From contig JAFMIT010000028.1 of assembly GCA_017853815.1 (NCBI GenBank), positions 1 through 15,595 on the forward strand: DNA of 15,595 bases. Reading direction: 5' to 3'. The translations under genes and the position numbers were made by a program. Below the pieces are notes generated by a model. That model had not been told where the DNA came from. It saw only the letters and a program-made list of their open reading frames with translations, and searched no databases. Each line of letters starts with the position of its first letter. Within the stretch, counting starts at the first letter, position 1. Below are positions 13,991 through 15,595 of the stretch, one piece after another. This DNA is from Actinomycetota bacterium (GTDB taxonomy: Bacteria > Actinomycetota > Actinomycetes > S36-B12 > UBA5976).

Positions 13991-15100
13991 ATGCCACAAG
14001 TAGCAATCGTGATGCCAAAGATGTCGATGACAATGACCGAAGGTGAACTTCTCGTCTGGCATGTCAACGTCGGTGATGTCATCAACGCTGGTGACGTCGT
14101 GTGCGAAGTTGCCACTGACAAAATCGATATGGAAGTTGAAGCCACCGCGAGTGGCACGGTTGTTTCGCTACACGGTGAACCAGGCGATGTCATGGAAGTG
14201 GGCACTCCACTCATCATGGTTGATGCAGAAGCCGATGACTTGTTGGCAGGCATTTTTGATGCGCCAGCCGCTCCCGCGGAAGAAGTCGTTGCACCCGCAG
14301 CGGTGGAACCGACTGCGGTTGTCGAAGCTGTACCTGCAGCAAATGCAACCGTCGAAAAGATTCTTGCCACACCAAAAGCTAAAGCGACTGCACAAGAGCT
14401 CCGCGTCGATATTGCGCGCGCAGTTCCCACTGGAACTGACGGAGTCGTCACGACTGCTGATGTGCAGAAGTTGGCAGCCTCGGCATTAAGCGAAAATCGT
14501 GGCCTCGACAAAAGACTCAAGACGCGTTTGGCCATCGCACGGGCAATTGAAGCATCAGCAGATATCCCTGCATTTTCTATGTCATTTGCGATGCACATCA
14601 CGGGCCAACCAATCAACGACGCGACTCAGCGCACTGCTACATATGCGCTGGCCTGGGCTCGCACTTTGCGCGCGTTCCCTGAGCTACACGCGAACTGGAA
14701 TTCAGGCGCTCCCGAATCTTTCGCGGATGTCGCACTCGCCGTTAGCGTTATGGCTGCTCACGGCGTCGTCACTCCCGTCGTGTCTATTCCAGCACACGAC
14801 GATTCTGGATTCGCGGCCCAGCTCGAAGCCATCATCAACGAAGCCAGTAACGGCCGCATCGCACTTGAGTATCTCAAGTCGAGCACTTCTGGTTTCGCAG
14901 AACTTGGTGCATGGCCCGTGACGGCAGCCTCTGGAATTTTGATTCGTCCGCAGTCGACATCCATCGCTGTTGGTCGCGCACACATCACCGATGAAGGCGC
15001 CTACACGCTGCCATTCACCATCACCGCAGATCATCGTTTGTCCGACCCGGCCGACGTTGCTCTACTTGCCACAGAGTTCGCACGCGAACTTCATTCCTAA
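13991..15100 (+). CDS. Dihydrolipoyl acyltransferase (E2) of the 2-oxoacid dehydrogenase
   Basis: This 369-residue core protein of the complex transfers the acyl group from lipoyl-lysine to coenzyme A. Residues 1-78 are one lipoyl domain, with K44 in EVATDKIDMEVEA. A flexible Ala/Pro/Glu linker follows (about 90-120), then a peripheral-subunit-binding domain (about 126-161, ATPKAKATAQELRVDIARA), then a catalytic domain of about 190 residues, shorter than the usual 220-230. The catalytic His H348 is in DHRLSDP: the family motif is DHRxxDG, so Gly is replaced by Pro (P353). The common SNLG segment is also not recognisable (GFAELGAWPV). It may still be active, since His and Asp are kept. A GGGAG ribosome site lies in the end of the E1beta gene. 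No E3 gene follows. Confidence 0.88.
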   Translation: MPQVAIVMPKMSMTMTEGELLVWHVNVGDVINAGDVVCEVATDKIDMEVEATASGTVVSLHGEPGDVMEVGTPLIMVDAEADDLLAGIFDAPAAPAEEVVAPAAVEPTAVVEAVPAANATVEKILATPKAKATAQELRVDIARAVPTGTDGVVTTADVQKLAASALSENRGLDKRLKTRLAIARAIEASADIPAFSMSFAMHITGQPINDATQRTATYALAWARTLRAFPELHANWNSGAPESFADVALAVSVMAAHGVVTPVVSIPAHDDSGFAAQLEAIINEASNGRIALEYLKSSTSGFAELGAWPVTAASGILIRPQSTSIAVGRAHITDEGAYTLPFTITADHRLSDPADVALLATEFARELHS

Positions 15101-15120
15101 GACTTTCCTCCTATCCCTTG

Positions 15121-15156
15121 GTGGCGGGTTGCAGTTACCAAACTGTGACCCGCCAC
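15121..15156 (+). terminator. Long hairpin after the E2 gene, probable terminator
   Basis: GTGGCGGGT pairs with ACCCGCCAC, and the stem continues inward through two G-T wobbles and CAGTT/AACTG to the loop ACCA: 16 pairs in all. TTCCCT follows, a poor T tract, so termination may be partial and the SorC gene may be partly read through. It begins 20 bases after the E2 stop. Confidence 0.65.
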
Positions 15157-15201
15157 TTCCCTAAAAACCCGCGTATTTCCTTGATTTACGCTGTGAGCGA
15201 C

Positions 15202-15242
15202 TGCACACTTCGCGCAGTTGTTCCAATGCATGAACGGATGTG
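15202..15242. promoter_or_regulatory. Putative autoregulatory sites before the SorC-family gene
   Basis: TGCAC-N5-GCGCA (15202-15216) is an imperfect inverted repeat. TGCATGAACGGATGTG (15227-15242) shares TGCA-Y-GAA-Y-G with the palindrome before the E1alpha gene. Both lie within 45 bases of the SorC start. No clear promoter can be drawn; TTGATT (15181-15186) could be a -35. Confidence 0.35.
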
Positions 15243-15245
15243 ACG

Positions 15246-15595
15246 ATGGCTCTCCCTCGAGATCGAGCTCTCCTCGTCAAAGCCGCGCGCCTCTACTACG
15301 AAGATGACCTCTCTCAGGACCAGGTCGCTGCCGCCATTGGTGTGAGCCGAAGCAACATCTCTCGCATGCTCACTGATGCCCGCGCTCAAGGGATCGTTCA
15401 GATTCGCATTGTCGAACACGCGATGCGGGATTCCGCACTTGAAGCCCGCATTGCCGATCTTCTCCCCATTCGCAACATCCGCGTTGCCCGCTCGCTCAAC
15501 AGCATTGACGACTACGCCAGCGTCGGCGCCCTCGGTGCGGAGGCGCTGAACGAACGAGTCCGCGCCAACAGCACCGTCGCGGTGAGCTGGGGCAC
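15246..15595 (+). CDS. SorC/DeoR-type sugar-binding transcriptional regulator (partial)
   Basis: The gene starts at ATG 15246 and runs off the right edge after 116 complete codons. The protein begins MALPRDRALLVKAARLYYED. A helix-turn-helix (about residues 17-45, LSQDQVAAAIGVSRSNISRML) is followed by the linker GIVQIRI (49-55) and the start of the effector domain (DYASVGALGAEAL, then STVAVSWGT). These are landmarks of the SorC family, which senses phosphorylated sugars. A GGA ribosome site lies seven bases before the start. Its position behind the dehydrogenase operon, and TGCAY repeats at both promoters, suggest it controls that operon and itself. The effector is unknown. Confidence 0.92.
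   Translation, partial: MALPRDRALLVKAARLYYEDDLSQDQVAAAIGVSRSNISRMLTDARAQGIVQIRIVEHAMRDSALEARIADLLPIRNIRVARSLNSIDDYASVGALGAEALNERVRANSTVAVSWG

Noticed and set aside
13936..14616. 226-codon minus-strand open frame over the E2 and E1beta genes
   Set aside because: Its product is Ala/Ser/Thr-rich without any domain, and the plus strand here encodes clear E1beta and E2 domains.

Overview
The window reads as chromosome of an actinobacterium. The signs are the run ispF-cysS-rlmB with an RlmB that carries a long basic N-terminus, a DUF4032 protein beside an MsiK/UgpC-type sugar ATPase, a DUF2786 protein paired with an HExxH metallohydrolase, a tRNA without encoded CCA, a putative Nur-type nickel operator, and moderately high GC by eye. 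The genus is not decidable by reading; a free-living, carbohydrate-using aquatic or soil actinobacterium fits. Genes are tightly packed: no stretch over 300 bases lacks a gene, and the longest non-coding gaps (about 110-190 bases) are described as features.

Left part (1-2160): a phage/IbpA-like small heat-shock gene on the minus strand, an inverted repeat in its leader, tRNA-Thr(UGU), then a NiCoT-family nickel/cobalt permease whose promoter appears overlapped by a Nur-box-like operator. A perfect 14-bp hairpin ends this gene and also the convergent pullulanase.

Middle (2158-8736): a secreted type I pullulanase (minus), then a translationally coupled metallohydrolase/DUF2786 pair (minus). 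Divergent from these is a multiple-sugar ABC-import ATPase preceded by a two-hairpin leader, at the position of the actinobacterial msiK RNA motif. It is followed by a DUF4032 kinase-like gene whose start codon lies inside a terminator-like hairpin. Pullulanase (outside the cell) plus a shared sugar-import ATPase (inside) suggest use of alpha-glucans and maltodextrins.

Right part (8733-15595): a minus-strand operon HPr-ispF-cysS-rlmB, whose last gene overlaps the convergent DUF4032 gene at the stop codons. Divergent from HPr is a three-gene operon for a 2-oxoacid (pyruvate or acetoin type) dehydrogenase, E1alpha-E1beta-E2, without E3. A SorC-family regulator follows and leaves the window at its right edge. 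TGCAC/TGCAT-type repeats lie both in the HPr/E1alpha divergent region and in front of the SorC gene, so SorC may control this locus and link PTS phospho-transfer to 2-oxoacid oxidation.

The most rewarding items are the hairpin over the DUF4032 start, the Nur-like site, the msiK-type leader, the shared SorC-type repeats and the metallohydrolase/DUF2786 pair. No mobile element, CRISPR array or rRNA was seen.
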